Shown here: positions 51,512 through 59,842 of the stretch, one piece after another
Numbering within the stretch: the first letter of the stretch is position 1
How the letters are laid out: every line of letters starts with the position of its first letter
Source of the DNA: Microbacterium ureisolvens
Lineage (GTDB): Bacteria; Actinomycetota; Actinomycetes; Actinomycetales; Microbacteriaceae
DNA length: 64,000 nt
NCBI RefSeq assembly: GCF_015278315.1
Contig: NZ_JADIJE010000003.1
Coordinates: 248,001-312,000, forward strand
Direction of reading: 5' to 3'
Program-made: the position numbers and the translations under genes
The notes under the pieces: model-generated
What the model saw: the letters and a program-made list of their open reading frames with translations, nothing else
Databases searched by the model: none
What the model was told of the DNA's origin: nothing

Positions 51512-52204
51512 ATGGCTACCAAGTCCAAGGCCTTCCAGGCCGCTGCCGCCAAGATCGAGGCGGACAAGTTCTACACTCCCACCGAGGCCGTCGCCCTGGC
51601 GAAGGAGACCGGTTCGGCCAAGTTCGACTCGACCGTCGAGGTCGCGCTCAAGCTCTCGGTCGACCCGCGCAAGGCGGACCAGATGGTGCGTGGCACCGTC
51701 ATCCTCCCGCACGGCACCGGCAAGACCGCCCGCGTCATCGTGTTCGCGACGGGTCCGGCCGCTGAGGCCGCGATCGCCGCTGGTGCGGACGAGGTCGGCG
51801 GCGCCGAGCTCATCGAGAAGGTCGCCGGCGGCTGGACCGCGTTCGACGCGGCCGTCGCCACGCCCGAGCTCATGGGCCAGGTCGGTCGCCTGGGCAAGGT
51901 GCTCGGCCCCCGCGGCCTCATGCCCAACCCGAAGACCGGCACCGTGACCCCCAACCCGGCCAAGGCCGTGGAGGAGATCAAGGGCGGCAAGATCGAGTTC
52001 CGCGTCGACAAGCACGCCAACGTGCACTTCGTCGTCGGCAAGGCCTCGTTCTCGGCCGAGCAGCTCGACGAGAACCTCAAGGCCGCGCTCGAGGAGATCG
52101 TGCGCCTGAAGCCGTCGAGCTCGAAGGGCCGTTACATCCAGAAGGGCGCCGTGTCGACCACGTTCGGCCCCGGCATCCCACTGGACGTCAACACGCTCGT
52201 CTGA
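51512..52204 (+). CDS. rplA: 50S ribosomal protein L1
   Basis: L1 forms the L1 stalk and usually represses its own operon. The 230-residue protein has [20 protein letters not shown], the TATG-like [31 protein letters not shown] at about 130 (family signature) and a standard C-terminus. GGGGGAGAG lies before the ATG at 51512. It ends the operon, followed by a strong terminator. Confidence 0.97.
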   Translation: MATKSKAFQAAAAKIEADKFYTPTEAVALAKETGSAKFDSTVEVALKLSVDPRKADQMVRGTVILPHGTGKTARVIVFATGPAAEAAIAAGADEVGGAELIEKVAGGWTAFDAAVATPELMGQVGRLGKVLGPRGLMPNPKTGTVTPNPAKAVEEIKGGKIEFRVDKHANVHFVVGKASFSAEQLDENLKAALEEIVRLKPSSSKGRYIQKGAVSTTFGPGIPLDVNTLV

Positions 52205-52209
52205 CGCGC

Positions 52210-52228
52210 TTCGACAAGCTCAGCGACC
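52210..52228. repeat. Short intergenic repeat, second copy
   Basis: TTCGACAAGCTCAGCGACC matches, with one change, TTCGACAGGCTCAGCGACC at 24211-24229 in the HadB-like gene start. Such 19-base motifs are recurrent in this window and, from general knowledge, in related genomes. Confidence 0.7.
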
Positions 52229-52240
52229 ATCACCGGTCGC

Positions 52241-52274
52241 ACGAGGGCCCCACCTGTCCGGGTGGGGCCCTCGT
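52241..52274 (+). terminator. Terminator after rplA
   Basis: ACGAGGGCCCCACC (52241-52254) and GGTGGGGCCCTCGT (52261-52274) form a 14-bp stem with a 6-base loop, 36 bases after the rplA stop. A TTCGACAAGCTCAGCGACC repeat (52210-52228) lies between. Confidence 0.85.
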
Positions 52275-52463
52275 CGTCTCGGCGGCAGTCCGGGGTACGG
52301 CGGGTGCCGAGCACGACGTCGGAACTTCCGGGCGACACGCCGGGTGAGGGATGCCGCGGAGCGGCGTGTCGCGGTTCGCATCCGATTCTGTGCACCGACG
52401 GGCGTGGCGTGCCGGGTGGGCGGCGCCCGGCGCGGACGCATCGCGGGGAGTAGCGTCGGACGC

Positions 52464-53510
52464 ATGGCCGCCACGCTCCAGGAACTGTTCGGAATCGACG
52501 CGCCGATCGTGCTCGGCCCCTTCGGCGGACTCTCGTCGGTCGAGCTCACCGCCGCGGTGAGCGAAGCCGGCGGCCTCGGCTCGTACGGGCTGTACGGCTA
52601 CTCGGCCGACCGCATCAGCGACACGATCGCGGCCCTGCACTCCGCTACGCGGCGCCCGTTCGCCGTCAACCTGTGGCTGCCGACGGGCGACGAGGTCGCT
52701 CCGGGCGACGTCGACCTCGCACCGGCGATCGAGGCGGTGGCGCCGCTCTTCGACGAGCTCGGGCTCGCGCACCCCACGCCTCCGATCGAGTTCCTCCCCG
52801 ATTTGGACTCCCAGCTGACGGCGGTGATGGATGCCGCGCCCGCGGCGTTGAGCGTCGTCTTCGGCGTGCCGTCGGAGCACGTGATCGCTGCGGCGCAGAG
52901 TCGCGGCATCCGGGTCATCGGCACTGCGACCACCGTCGCCGAGGCCGTCGCGCTGGACCGCGCGGGCGTGGACGCGATCGTGGCCACCGGCGCGGAGGCG
53001 GGCGGCCATCGGGTGTCGTTCCTCCGGCCTGCGGAGCAGTCGCTCGTCGGCACCTTCGCACTGGTTCCTCAGGTCGTCGACGCGGTGGACGTGCCGGTGA
53101 TCGCGGCCGGCGGCATCGCCGACCGGCGCGGCGTCGCGGCCGCCTTCGCGCTGGGCGCCTCGGGTGTGCAGGTGGGCTCCGCGTTCCTCCGCACGCGTCA
53201 GTCCGCCGCGACAGCCGCGCACCGCTCGGCGATCGCAGACGCCTCCGACACCGCCACCGTGCTCACCCGGGCGATGAGCGGGCGGCTGGCGCGCGGCATC
53301 CCGAATCGCGCCATGCGCGAGATCGAGACGACGGGGATCATCGCGCCGTTCCCCGCCCAGAACTGGCTGACCGGGCAGTTCCGCGCAGAGGCCGGCCGCC
53401 GCGGCGACGGCGATCTCGTGTCGCTGTGGGCGGGTCAGGCGGCAGGGCTCGCCACGAGCGACGACGCGGCCGAGGTCTTCGCAGAGCTCGTGGCAGGTGT
53501 GCCCGCCTGA
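52464..53510 (+). CDS. Nitronate monooxygenase/2-nitropropane dioxygenase-like FMN enzyme
   Basis: This 348-residue TIM-barrel flavoprotein has PIVLGPFGGLSSVELTAAVS, GGLGSYG, ATGAEAGGHRVS (about residues 174-185) and VIAAGGIADRRGVAAAFALG with FMN-phosphate-binding glycines. Class II nitronate monooxygenases lack some residues of the yeast type; the substrate could be nitronates or another enoyl/alkyl compound. TAGCGT at 52451-52456 lies seven bases before the ATG, implying a leaderless mRNA. Stand-alone gene. Confidence 0.85.
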   Translation: MAATLQELFGIDAPIVLGPFGGLSSVELTAAVSEAGGLGSYGLYGYSADRISDTIAALHSATRRPFAVNLWLPTGDEVAPGDVDLAPAIEAVAPLFDELGLAHPTPPIEFLPDLDSQLTAVMDAAPAALSVVFGVPSEHVIAAAQSRGIRVIGTATTVAEAVALDRAGVDAIVATGAEAGGHRVSFLRPAEQSLVGTFALVPQVVDAVDVPVIAAGGIADRRGVAAAFALGASGVQVGSAFLRTRQSAATAAHRSAIADASDTATVLTRAMSGRLARGIPNRAMREIETTGIIAPFPAQNWLTGQFRAEAGRRGDGDLVSLWAGQAAGLATSDDAAEVFAELVAGVPA

Positions 53511-53583
53511 CCCGACCTCTCCGTCCGACCGTGCTCGGATCCGTCGGGCGTGGGAGGCCTGACGGAGGCCACGGGCGCCCGCA

Positions 53584-53859
53584 TCACTGGCTGGGCAGCA
53601 CCTCGAACCCTCGCTCGCCGGTGGGTTCGGCATCCGTCACCGTCGCATCCGCCACCTGCGAGCCCGGCGGTCCGTCGGCCATCCAGGCGAGCATCTCGTC
53701 GACCTGGGCGTCGGTGCCCTCGACCTCTGCTTCCACCGAGCCGTCACGGCGGTTGCGGACCCAGCCGGCGACGCCGGCCTCGCGCGCCACCATGCGCATC
53801 GTGTAGCGGTACCCGACGCCCTGCACCTCGCCCCGGACGGTCACGTGCACGCGTCTCAT
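53584..53859 (-). CDS. acyP: Acylphosphatase
   Basis: Acylphosphatase hydrolyses carboxyl-phosphate bonds. The 91-residue protein has the family signature VRGEVQGVGYRYTMR (residues 7-21) with catalytic Arg and GWVRNRRDGSVEAEVEG (about 33-49) with catalytic Asn. Two in-frame start positions exist; ATG 53859 (MRRVHVTV) gives the usual family length. The gene converges with the nitronate monooxygenase-like gene and stands alone. Confidence 0.92.
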   Translation of the reverse strand: MRRVHVTVRGEVQGVGYRYTMRMVAREAGVAGWVRNRRDGSVEAEVEGTDAQVDEMLAWMADGPPGSQVADATVTDAEPTGERGFEVLPSQ

Positions 53860-53918
53860 GCCTCCATCGTGCACCGGCGGGACTGTCGAGGGCGAGCGCC
53901 GGATGCCAGGATGCCTGC

Positions 53919-54272
53919 ATGGGAACCGTCGACGAACTCCTGGCCGGACTCGATGACGCCGACCGTCCCTCGGTCGAGCGCATCTACGCGATCGCCCGGG
54001 AGGAGGCCCCCGACGCCGAGCAGGGGCTCGGATACGGGATGCCGGCGCTCGTGTACCGCGGCAAGCCTCTGGTGTCGGTGATGCGGGCGAAGAAGCACAT
54101 CGGCGTCTACCCCTTCAGTCCGGCGGCGGTGTCGGCGGTGGCGGGCGCCCTCGACGGGCACCCGGGCATCGGCCTCGACAAGGGCACGATCCGGTATCAG
54201 CCGGAGAACCCGCTGCCCGACGACGTCGTGCGCGCGCTCGTGGTGGCCCGCAAGGAGCAGATCGAGGGCTGA
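53919..54272 (+). CDS. DUF1801/YdhG-like protein
   Basis: This 117-residue protein has YGMPALVYRGKPLVSVMRAKKHIGVYPF (here split: YGMPALVYRG and KKHIGVYPF) and LDKGTIRYQPENPLPDDVV, typical of DUF1801 proteins such as YdhG and iron-chaperone-like frataxin folds. CAGGAT at 53907-53912 lies six bases before the ATG. Its function is unknown; the C-terminal YQPENPLPDD segment is well conserved in the family. Confidence 0.85.
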   Translation: MGTVDELLAGLDDADRPSVERIYAIAREEAPDAEQGLGYGMPALVYRGKPLVSVMRAKKHIGVYPFSPAAVSAVAGALDGHPGIGLDKGTIRYQPENPLPDDVVRALVVARKEQIEG

Positions 54273-54404
54273 ATCGTCCAGGTCGCGCCGCGGTCGCTCG
54301 GTGTCGGCGTGAAGGTCCCGGGCAGAATCGCCTCCGCGCGGCGGTAGAACGCTGCCGCAGCCCGATCCGGCCCGAGGCTCTCACACCTCGCGGCTCGCCC
54401 GGAT

Positions 54405-55136
54405 TCAATGAGGGAGCACCAGCGAGACGCCGAGAGCGACCATGACGACCGCGATCACGCCGTCGAGGATGCGCCACGCGCGCGGAGTCGACAGCCAGCG
54501 GCTGAGGAAGCGGGCGCCGAAAGCCAGCCCGAAGAACCAGATCACGCTGGCCGCCATCGCGCCGGCGCCGAACAGCCAGCGCTGCGCGCCGTGGGTGTTG
54601 GCGACCGTGCCGAGGAGGAACACGGTGTCGAGGTAGACGTGGGGATTGAGCCAGGTGAGGGCGAGGCACGTCAGGATGACGGGCAGGAGGCGCGTGCGCG
54701 TCGCGGGCACCGTGGCGGTGCGGACGTCGCTGCGCACCCCGGCGGCCGCAACGACGGGCGATTCGAAGGGGCCGACGGCGTGATCGCCGTCCGCGTCGGC
54801 TGTCTCGCGGGTCGTGGCGCTGCTCTCGGCGCCGCCGCCCAGCACCTGGCCGGAGGGCTTCAGTGCCCGCCGCGCGGCGAGCGCACCGTAGGTCACGAGG
54901 AAAAGGGCGCCCGCCCATCGGACGACGTCGACCAGCCACGGCACGGCCTGCAGCACGAATCCGACGCCCGAGACGCCGAGCGCGATGAGCGCCGCGTCGG
55001 AGAGCGCGCAGATGGTCGCGACCGCGAACACGTGCTCCCGCCGCAGGCCCTGACGGAGGACGAAGAGGTTCTGCGCGCCGATGGCGATGATGAGCGAGAA
55101 GCCGAGGCCGAGACCGGCAAGGACGGGGGTGAGCAC
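54405..55136 (-). CDS. lysE: LysE-family basic amino acid exporter
   Basis: LysE exports L-lysine and L-arginine. The 243-residue protein has six membrane helices, GFSLIIAIGAQNLFVLRQGLRR at the N-terminus, a long cytoplasmic loop (about residues 95-145), and LTWLNPHVYLDTVFLLGTV at about 165. The GTG at 55136 is chosen because TACCGT (minus strand, 55148-55143) lies six bases before it as a leaderless-type promoter and the protein then begins at the first helix. It is divergent from the LysG-like regulator. Confidence 0.92.
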   Translation of the reverse strand: MLTPVLAGLGLGFSLIIAIGAQNLFVLRQGLRREHVFAVATICALSDAALIALGVSGVGFVLQAVPWLVDVVRWAGALFLVTYGALAARRALKPSGQVLGGGAESSATTRETADADGDHAVGPFESPVVAAAGVRSDVRTATVPATRTRLLPVILTCLALTWLNPHVYLDTVFLLGTVANTHGAQRWLFGAGAMAASVIWFFGLAFGARFLSRWLSTPRAWRILDGVIAVVMVALGVSLVLPH

Positions 55137-55179
55137 CCTTCGACGGTAGGTGCGGTCACCTCGGTAGTCCAGCTCATGG

Positions 55180-55209
55180 ATCTTCAGTACCATTAGCTCC
55201 ACTGAAGAT
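55180..55209. promoter_or_regulatory. LysG operator in lysE-lysG region
   Basis: ATCTTCAGT (55180-55188) and ACTGAAGAT (55201-55209) are perfect inverted 9-base arms, 12 bases apart, overlapping the lysG start codon. This fits an LTTR box for LysG-type activation of lysE. Confidence 0.65.
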
Positions 55210-56101
55210 GCGTATTCCGTTCGAGTTGGCCGAGACTCTCGCCGTCGTCGTCGACGAAGGCACGCTGGATGCTGCTGCTCGACGGCTCCACGTCACGCCG
55301 TCGGCGGTCAGCCAGCGCATCAAAGCGCTCGAGGAGCAGCTCGGAAGGCTCGTGCTCGTTCGTTCGAAGCCGGTGCGCGCGACCGAGGCCGGGATGTCGG
55401 TGATCCGCCTCGCCCGCCAGACCGCGCTCCTCGAGCACGATGCGCTCGCCGAGCTCGGCGCCGACAGCGACGACACGGCGCTCACGAGCGTTCCCCTCGC
55501 CGTGAACGCCGACTCCCTGGCCACCTGGTTCCTCGAGCCCCTCGCGCGGCTGGCCGAGCGGCATCCGGTCGTCTTCGACCTCCACCGCGACGATCAGGAC
55601 TTCACCGCCGGACTCCTGGAGTCCGGCACCGTGATGGGCGCGGTGACCTCGCGCGCGGCGCCGGTCGCCGGCTGCCGTTCGTCGGTGCTGGGCGCCATGC
55701 GCTACGAGGCCGTGGCGACACCGGCCTTCGCCGAGCGCTGGCTCGCGGGGGAGCGCGAGGCCGCGCTCGCTCAGGCACCGCTGGTGGACTTCGACCGCCG
55801 CGACGACCTGCAGAACGAGTGGCTCGCGCAGCAGGGGGTCGACCCGGCGCGCCCGCCTCGGCACTACGTGCCGGCGTCGAACGACTTCGCCACCTCCGTG
55901 CGCCTCGGCCTCGGCTGGGCGATGCTGCCGCGTTTCCAGTCCGAGCAGGCGCTCGAGCGCGGCGAGCTGGTGCTCCTCGGCGGGCGGCCGGTCGATGTCG
56001 TGCTGCACTGGCAGCAGTGGAACCTGCGGTCGCCGCTGCTCGACGCCATCGCCGACGCCATCGTGGCGGAGGGGCGCCGCGTGCTCGCGCCCGTGCGCTG
56101 A
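55208..56101 (+). CDS. lysG: LysG/ArgP-type LysR-family regulator
   Basis: This 297-residue LysR-type regulator has an N-terminal helix-turn-helix (ELAETLAVVVDEGTLDAAARRLHVTPSAVSQRI, positions about 6-38, read in segments) and a periplasmic-binding-like effector domain. High similarity to LysG/ArgP/IciA proteins and divergence from lysE indicate lysine or arginine export control. TACCAT at 55188-55193 is a plausible -10, 15 bases before the ATG; the operator overlaps the start. Confidence 0.9.
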   Translation: MRIPFELAETLAVVVDEGTLDAAARRLHVTPSAVSQRIKALEEQLGRLVLVRSKPVRATEAGMSVIRLARQTALLEHDALAELGADSDDTALTSVPLAVNADSLATWFLEPLARLAERHPVVFDLHRDDQDFTAGLLESGTVMGAVTSRAAPVAGCRSSVLGAMRYEAVATPAFAERWLAGEREAALAQAPLVDFDRRDDLQNEWLAQQGVDPARPPRHYVPASNDFATSVRLGLGWAMLPRFQSEQALERGELVLLGGRPVDVVLHWQQWNLRSPLLDAIADAIVAEGRRVLAPVR

Positions 56102-56201
56102 CGCCCGCGCGATCACAGACGCGCCGCCCCCGCGAACCGCGTGAGTGGGGCCGCGCACCGCGAAACCCCCGCCCCGCCGCGCCCGGATGCCGTGAGCCGG
56201 G

Positions 56202-57227
56202 TCAGCCGTCGCTGACGCGCAGCACGACCTTTCCGCGCGTGTGGCCGGTCTCGATCGCGCGATGGGCATCGGCTGCCTCGGCCAGGTCGAACACCTGCTC
56301 GATGTACACCTGCACGGATCCCGAGTCGAGCAGCCGGGCGATGGTGGCGAGCGCTCCGCCGTCGGGGATCACCTTGTACGAGGTCGCCCGGACTCCGGCA
56401 TCCGCTGCGGCCTCGGCGTAGCCCGGCCACGATCCGGTCGGCACGATGACGTAGAGGCCGCCCGGGCGCAGCACCTCGAGCGACCGCGTGCCGGTGTCGG
56501 CCCGGACGTTGCCGACCAGGTCGATCACGGCATCCATCTCGCCCACGACCTCTTCGAACCGCGTGGTCGTGTAGTCGATCACGACCGACGCCCCGAGCTC
56601 GCGCAGCCACGACGAGTTGCGCCCCGACGCCGTGACCGTGACGTGCGCGCCGAAGTACGCGGCGAACTGCACCGCGAAGTGGCCCACCCCGCCGCTGCCG
56701 GCGTGGATGAGGATGCGCTGACCCTCGTGCGCGTGCGCGGTCTCGACGACGAGGCCCCACGCCGTCAGGGCCGCCAGCGGCACACCCGCCGCCTCGACGT
56801 GCGAGAGCGAAGCGGGCTTGCGGGCGACCGACAGCGACGGCGCCACGACGTATTCGGCGTACGAGCCGGAGGTGCGCGGGAACGACGCCATGCCGAACAC
56901 CTCGGTGCCCGCCGGGAACGGGTGGGCCTCGTACGGGGTCTTCACGACGACGCCGCTGAAGTCGAAGCCCAGCGTCGCGGGGTAGGTCTCGATCGCACCC
57001 GAGACGCCGGCGCCGCTGCGTGTCTTCGCGTCGATCGGGTTGACGCCGGCGGCGACGACGCGCACCAGCACCTCGCTGAGCACGGGGGAGGGAACGGAGA
57101 CGGATGCCGCGCGCAGCGCGTCCGGATCGCCCGGTGCATCGACGACCATCGCCCGCATCTCGGCGGGCGGCTCTTCGACGGGCACCAGGGCCGATTCGGC
57201 GGTCGATCGCAGCGGTCGGATCCTCAT
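56202..57227 (-). CDS. Quinone oxidoreductase-like MDR dehydrogenase
   Basis: This 341-residue medium-chain dehydrogenase is of the zinc-free quinone oxidoreductase type: VNPIDAKTRSGAG at about residue 51, NADPH site with ILIHAGSGGVGHFAVQFAA at about 154-172 and a VIDYTTTRFEEVV segment. No catalytic zinc Cys is seen. AAGGAGAG before ATG 57227 sets the start; TTGACT (minus, 57290-57285) and TCCTGT (57267-57262) spaced 17 may be its promoter. The substrate is unknown. Confidence 0.85.
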   Translation of the reverse strand: MRIRPLRSTAESALVPVEEPPAEMRAMVVDAPGDPDALRAASVSVPSPVLSEVLVRVVAAGVNPIDAKTRSGAGVSGAIETYPATLGFDFSGVVVKTPYEAHPFPAGTEVFGMASFPRTSGSYAEYVVAPSLSVARKPASLSHVEAAGVPLAALTAWGLVVETAHAHEGQRILIHAGSGGVGHFAVQFAAYFGAHVTVTASGRNSSWLRELGASVVIDYTTTRFEEVVGEMDAVIDLVGNVRADTGTRSLEVLRPGGLYVIVPTGSWPGYAEAAADAGVRATSYKVIPDGGALATIARLLDSGSVQVYIEQVFDLAEAADAHRAIETGHTRGKVVLRVSDG

Positions 57228-57261
57228 CGCACTCTCCTTCCGCGGGCGTGCCGTCCTCGGC

Positions 57262-57290
57262 ACAGGACTGAACCCCGTGAAGACAGTCAA
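57262..57290 (-). promoter_or_regulatory. Candidate promoter of the quinone oxidoreductase-like gene
   Basis: Reading the minus strand, TTGACT (57290-57285), a 17-base spacer and TCCTGT (57267-57262) place transcription start near 57255, about 28 bases before the ATG. The -35 is good; the -10 is weak. Confidence 0.35.
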
Positions 57291-57427
57291 CCGTGCATTC
57301 GTCTCGACCGTGTTACGCCGGTGCTACCGTCGCCGACCTCTGCGCCGCGGCCGTCTCGGCGACGTCGACGCTCAGGGTGAGGCATCCGCGCCCGCTCGGC
57401 TGACCGCGCGGGCCAACGGCGAGGGGG

Positions 57428-58621
57428 TCAGGCGCGCGCGGCGCGCTGCTCGACCGCGGCGGGCGACAGCACCTGCTGCGTCACCATGATGGCGGCGCCC
57501 AGCACGCCGGCGGTCTCGTCAGCCTGGGACTGCACGATGCCGAGGTGCTGGGTGGCCAGCGGGATCGAGCGCCGGTAGACGACTTCGCGGACGCCCGCCA
57601 GCAGGTGCTCGCCGGCGCGGGCGACGCTGCCGCCGATCACGATCACCGACGGGTTCAGCATGTTGACGACGGTCGCGAGCACCTCGCCCACCTCGCGGCC
57701 AGCCTGGCGTGTCGCGGCGATGGCGGCCGGGTGTCCTGCCCGCACGAGCGCGACCAGGTCGGAGCTCCCGGCGGCCTCGATGCCCTGCGCCCGCAGGTCG
57801 GCGGCGATGGCCGTGCCGCTCGCGATGGCCTCGAGGTCGCGCTGATCGCCGGGCGGCCGGGGGGAGTCACGGCTGTACGGCACCTGGACGTGGCCCATGT
57901 CACCCGCAGAGCCCTGTGCGCCGCGCTGCAGCGCGCCGCCGGAGATGATGCCCGCGCCGATACCGGTGGACACCTTGACGAAGATGAGGTCGGCGACGCC
58001 CGGCCAGCTGAGCGCCTGCTCGCCCAGGGCGAGGATGTTCACGTCGTTGTCGACCAGCACCGGCACGTCGAAGGTGCGCTGGACGTAGTGCGGGACGTCG
58101 AAGCGGTCCCACCCGGGCATGATCGGCGGGTTGGTGGGGCGACCGGTCGAATGCTCGACGGGACCGGGGACGCCGATCCCGATGCCCACCACCTGCGACG
58201 GCGTGATCCCCTGACGCTCGAGCAGGCTCGCACCCTCGGCGATCACCGAGTCGAGTACGGGCTCGGGGCCGTCGGCGATGTCGAGCGGGTGGGTGTTGGA
58301 AGTGAGGATGTTGGCGGCGAGGTCGGCGACCGCCACCGTCGCGTGGGTCGCGCCGAGGTCGACGGCGATGATCACGCCCGCCAGCGGGTTGAAGGCGACA
58401 CGGGCAGGGGGCCTCCCGCCGGTCGATACCGCCTCGCCGGCCGGGCGCACCAGGCCGGCGGCGAGGAGGGCGTCGACGCGGCTCGACACCGTCGAGCGGG
58501 CGAGGCCGGTGAGGGTCGCGAGCTCGGCCTTGGTGCGCGCGCGGCCGTCGCGGAGGATCTGGAAGATCTCGCCCGCTCCGTTGCTGCCCGCTGCTCCGCT
58601 GCCGCGCACTGCGTCGACCAT
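57428..58621 (-). CDS. ROK-family transcriptional regulator
   Basis: This 397-residue repressor has an N-terminal winged helix ([20 protein letters not shown] at about 30-49) and a sugar-kinase-like ROK domain with [16 protein letters not shown] and [15 protein letters not shown]. The canonical ROK zinc motif CxCGxxGC is not present; the equivalent region reads [21 protein letters not shown]. Such repressors control divergent sugar operons. TTTACT six bases before the ATG fits the leaderless pattern. It likely regulates the oxidoreductase/ABC operon on the plus strand. Confidence 0.88.
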   Translation of the reverse strand: MVDAVRGSGAAGSNGAGEIFQILRDGRARTKAELATLTGLARSTVSSRVDALLAAGLVRPAGEAVSTGGRPPARVAFNPLAGVIIAVDLGATHATVAVADLAANILTSNTHPLDIADGPEPVLDSVIAEGASLLERQGITPSQVVGIGIGVPGPVEHSTGRPTNPPIMPGWDRFDVPHYVQRTFDVPVLVDNDVNILALGEQALSWPGVADLIFVKVSTGIGAGIISGGALQRGAQGSAGDMGHVQVPYSRDSPRPPGDQRDLEAIASGTAIAADLRAQGIEAAGSSDLVALVRAGHPAAIAATRQAGREVGEVLATVVNMLNPSVIVIGGSVARAGEHLLAGVREVVYRRSIPLATQHLGIVQSQADETAGVLGAAIMVTQQVLSPAAVEQRAARA

Positions 58622-58683
58622 GGCGACAGTAAAGCACAGGCCTTCTGCAGCTCGGCAGGGCTACTTAAGATCACGACACGATC

Positions 58684-58709
58684 ACTTTTGACGATGCACT
58701 AGCAAAAGT
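58684..58709. promoter_or_regulatory. ROK operator candidate
   Basis: ACTTTTG (58684-58690) and CAAAAGT (58703-58709) are perfect inverted arms 12 bases apart in the divergent region between the ROK gene and the oxidoreductase. Confidence 0.6.
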
Positions 58710-58735
58710 CGTCGGCCGCGTGCCATGATCGCCGC

Positions 58736-59842
58736 ATGACTACGGAAGTCATCGACATCGTCGTCGGGACTGTTCGCACGGGCCTTGTGGGGGGCGGCTT
58801 CATGGGCCGCGTCCACGCCGCTGCGGCCCGCCGCACGGGAGCACGTCTCACCGCCGTGGCCTCTTCGAGCCGCGATCGCGCCGAGGCTGTGGCGCGCGAC
58901 CTCGGGGCGGCACGCGCCGAGGACGACGCCGACGGCGTGTTCGCGGCATCCGATATCGATGTCGTGCACATCTGCACGCCCAACGCGACCCACGCATCCT
59001 TGGCGGCGGCCGCGCTCGCGGCCGGCAAGCACGTCGTGTGCGAGAAGCCGCTGGCCACCTCTGCCGCCGACGCGCGGGAGCTGGTCCGCGCAGCAGAAGA
59101 GACCGGCGCGGTCGCGGCCGTCCCGTTCGTCTACCGCTACCACCCGATGGTGCGCGAGGCCCGCGCTCGCATCGCCGACGGGCGCCTGGGCGCGCTGCTC
59201 ACCCTCGACGCCGCGTACCTGCAGGACTGGATGCTGCGACGGCAGGACGACGACTGGCGGGCGGATGCCGCAGCCGGCGGTCCGTCGCGCGCGTTCGCCG
59301 ACATCGGCTCGCACCTGTGCGACCTGATCGAGTTCGTCAGCGGCGAGCGGATCGTGCGCCTGACGGCCCGCACGCGGCGCGTGTTCGACGAGCGCGCGGG
59401 CAGGGCGGTCTCGAACGAGGACCTGGCCGCGCTCCTCGTCGAGACGGAGTCGGGAGCGCTGGGCACGCTGCTCGTGTCGCAGATGGCCCCGGGTCGCAAG
59501 AACGCGCTCGTCCTCGAGCTGCACGGCACGCGTCGCAGCATCCGCTTCGACCAGGAGCGCCCCGAGGAGCTGTGGATCGGAGCCCGCAAGGGCTCGCGCC
59601 TGGTGCTGCGCGACCCGGCCACGGCCGGCGCCGATTCGGCACGACTCCAGAGCGTCCCCGCGGGGCATCCCATGGGATACCAGGACGCGTTCGACAACTT
59701 CGTGGCCGACGTCTACGCCGCCATCGGCGGCGCAGAGCCCGACGGGCTACCCACCTTCGCCGACGGCCTGCGTGCGGCGGTCCTCACCGAGGCCGTGCTC
59801 GAGTCCTCACTCACCCGGAACTGGATCGAGGTGCCGGCATGA
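58736..59842 (+). CDS. GFO/IDH/MocA-family oxidoreductase
   Basis: This 368-residue NAD(P)-dependent sugar oxidoreductase has GLVGGGFMGRVHAAAARRTG (Rossmann, about 16-35), the EKP motif KHVVCEKPLATSAADA at about 100-115 and a C-terminal substrate domain. GFO/IDH/MocA enzymes oxidise sugars or inositols. CATGAT at 58724-58729 lies six bases before the ATG. It overlaps the ATPase gene start by 4 bases and heads the sugar operon, so it likely acts on the imported sugar. Confidence 0.9.
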   Translation: MTTEVIDIVVGTVRTGLVGGGFMGRVHAAAARRTGARLTAVASSSRDRAEAVARDLGAARAEDDADGVFAASDIDVVHICTPNATHASLAAAALAAGKHVVCEKPLATSAADARELVRAAEETGAVAAVPFVYRYHPMVREARARIADGRLGALLTLDAAYLQDWMLRRQDDDWRADAAAGGPSRAFADIGSHLCDLIEFVSGERIVRLTARTRRVFDERAGRAVSNEDLAALLVETESGALGTLLVSQMAPGRKNALVLELHGTRRSIRFDQERPEELWIGARKGSRLVLRDPATAGADSARLQSVPAGHPMGYQDAFDNFVADVYAAIGGAEPDGLPTFADGLRAAVLTEAVLESSLTRNWIEVPA

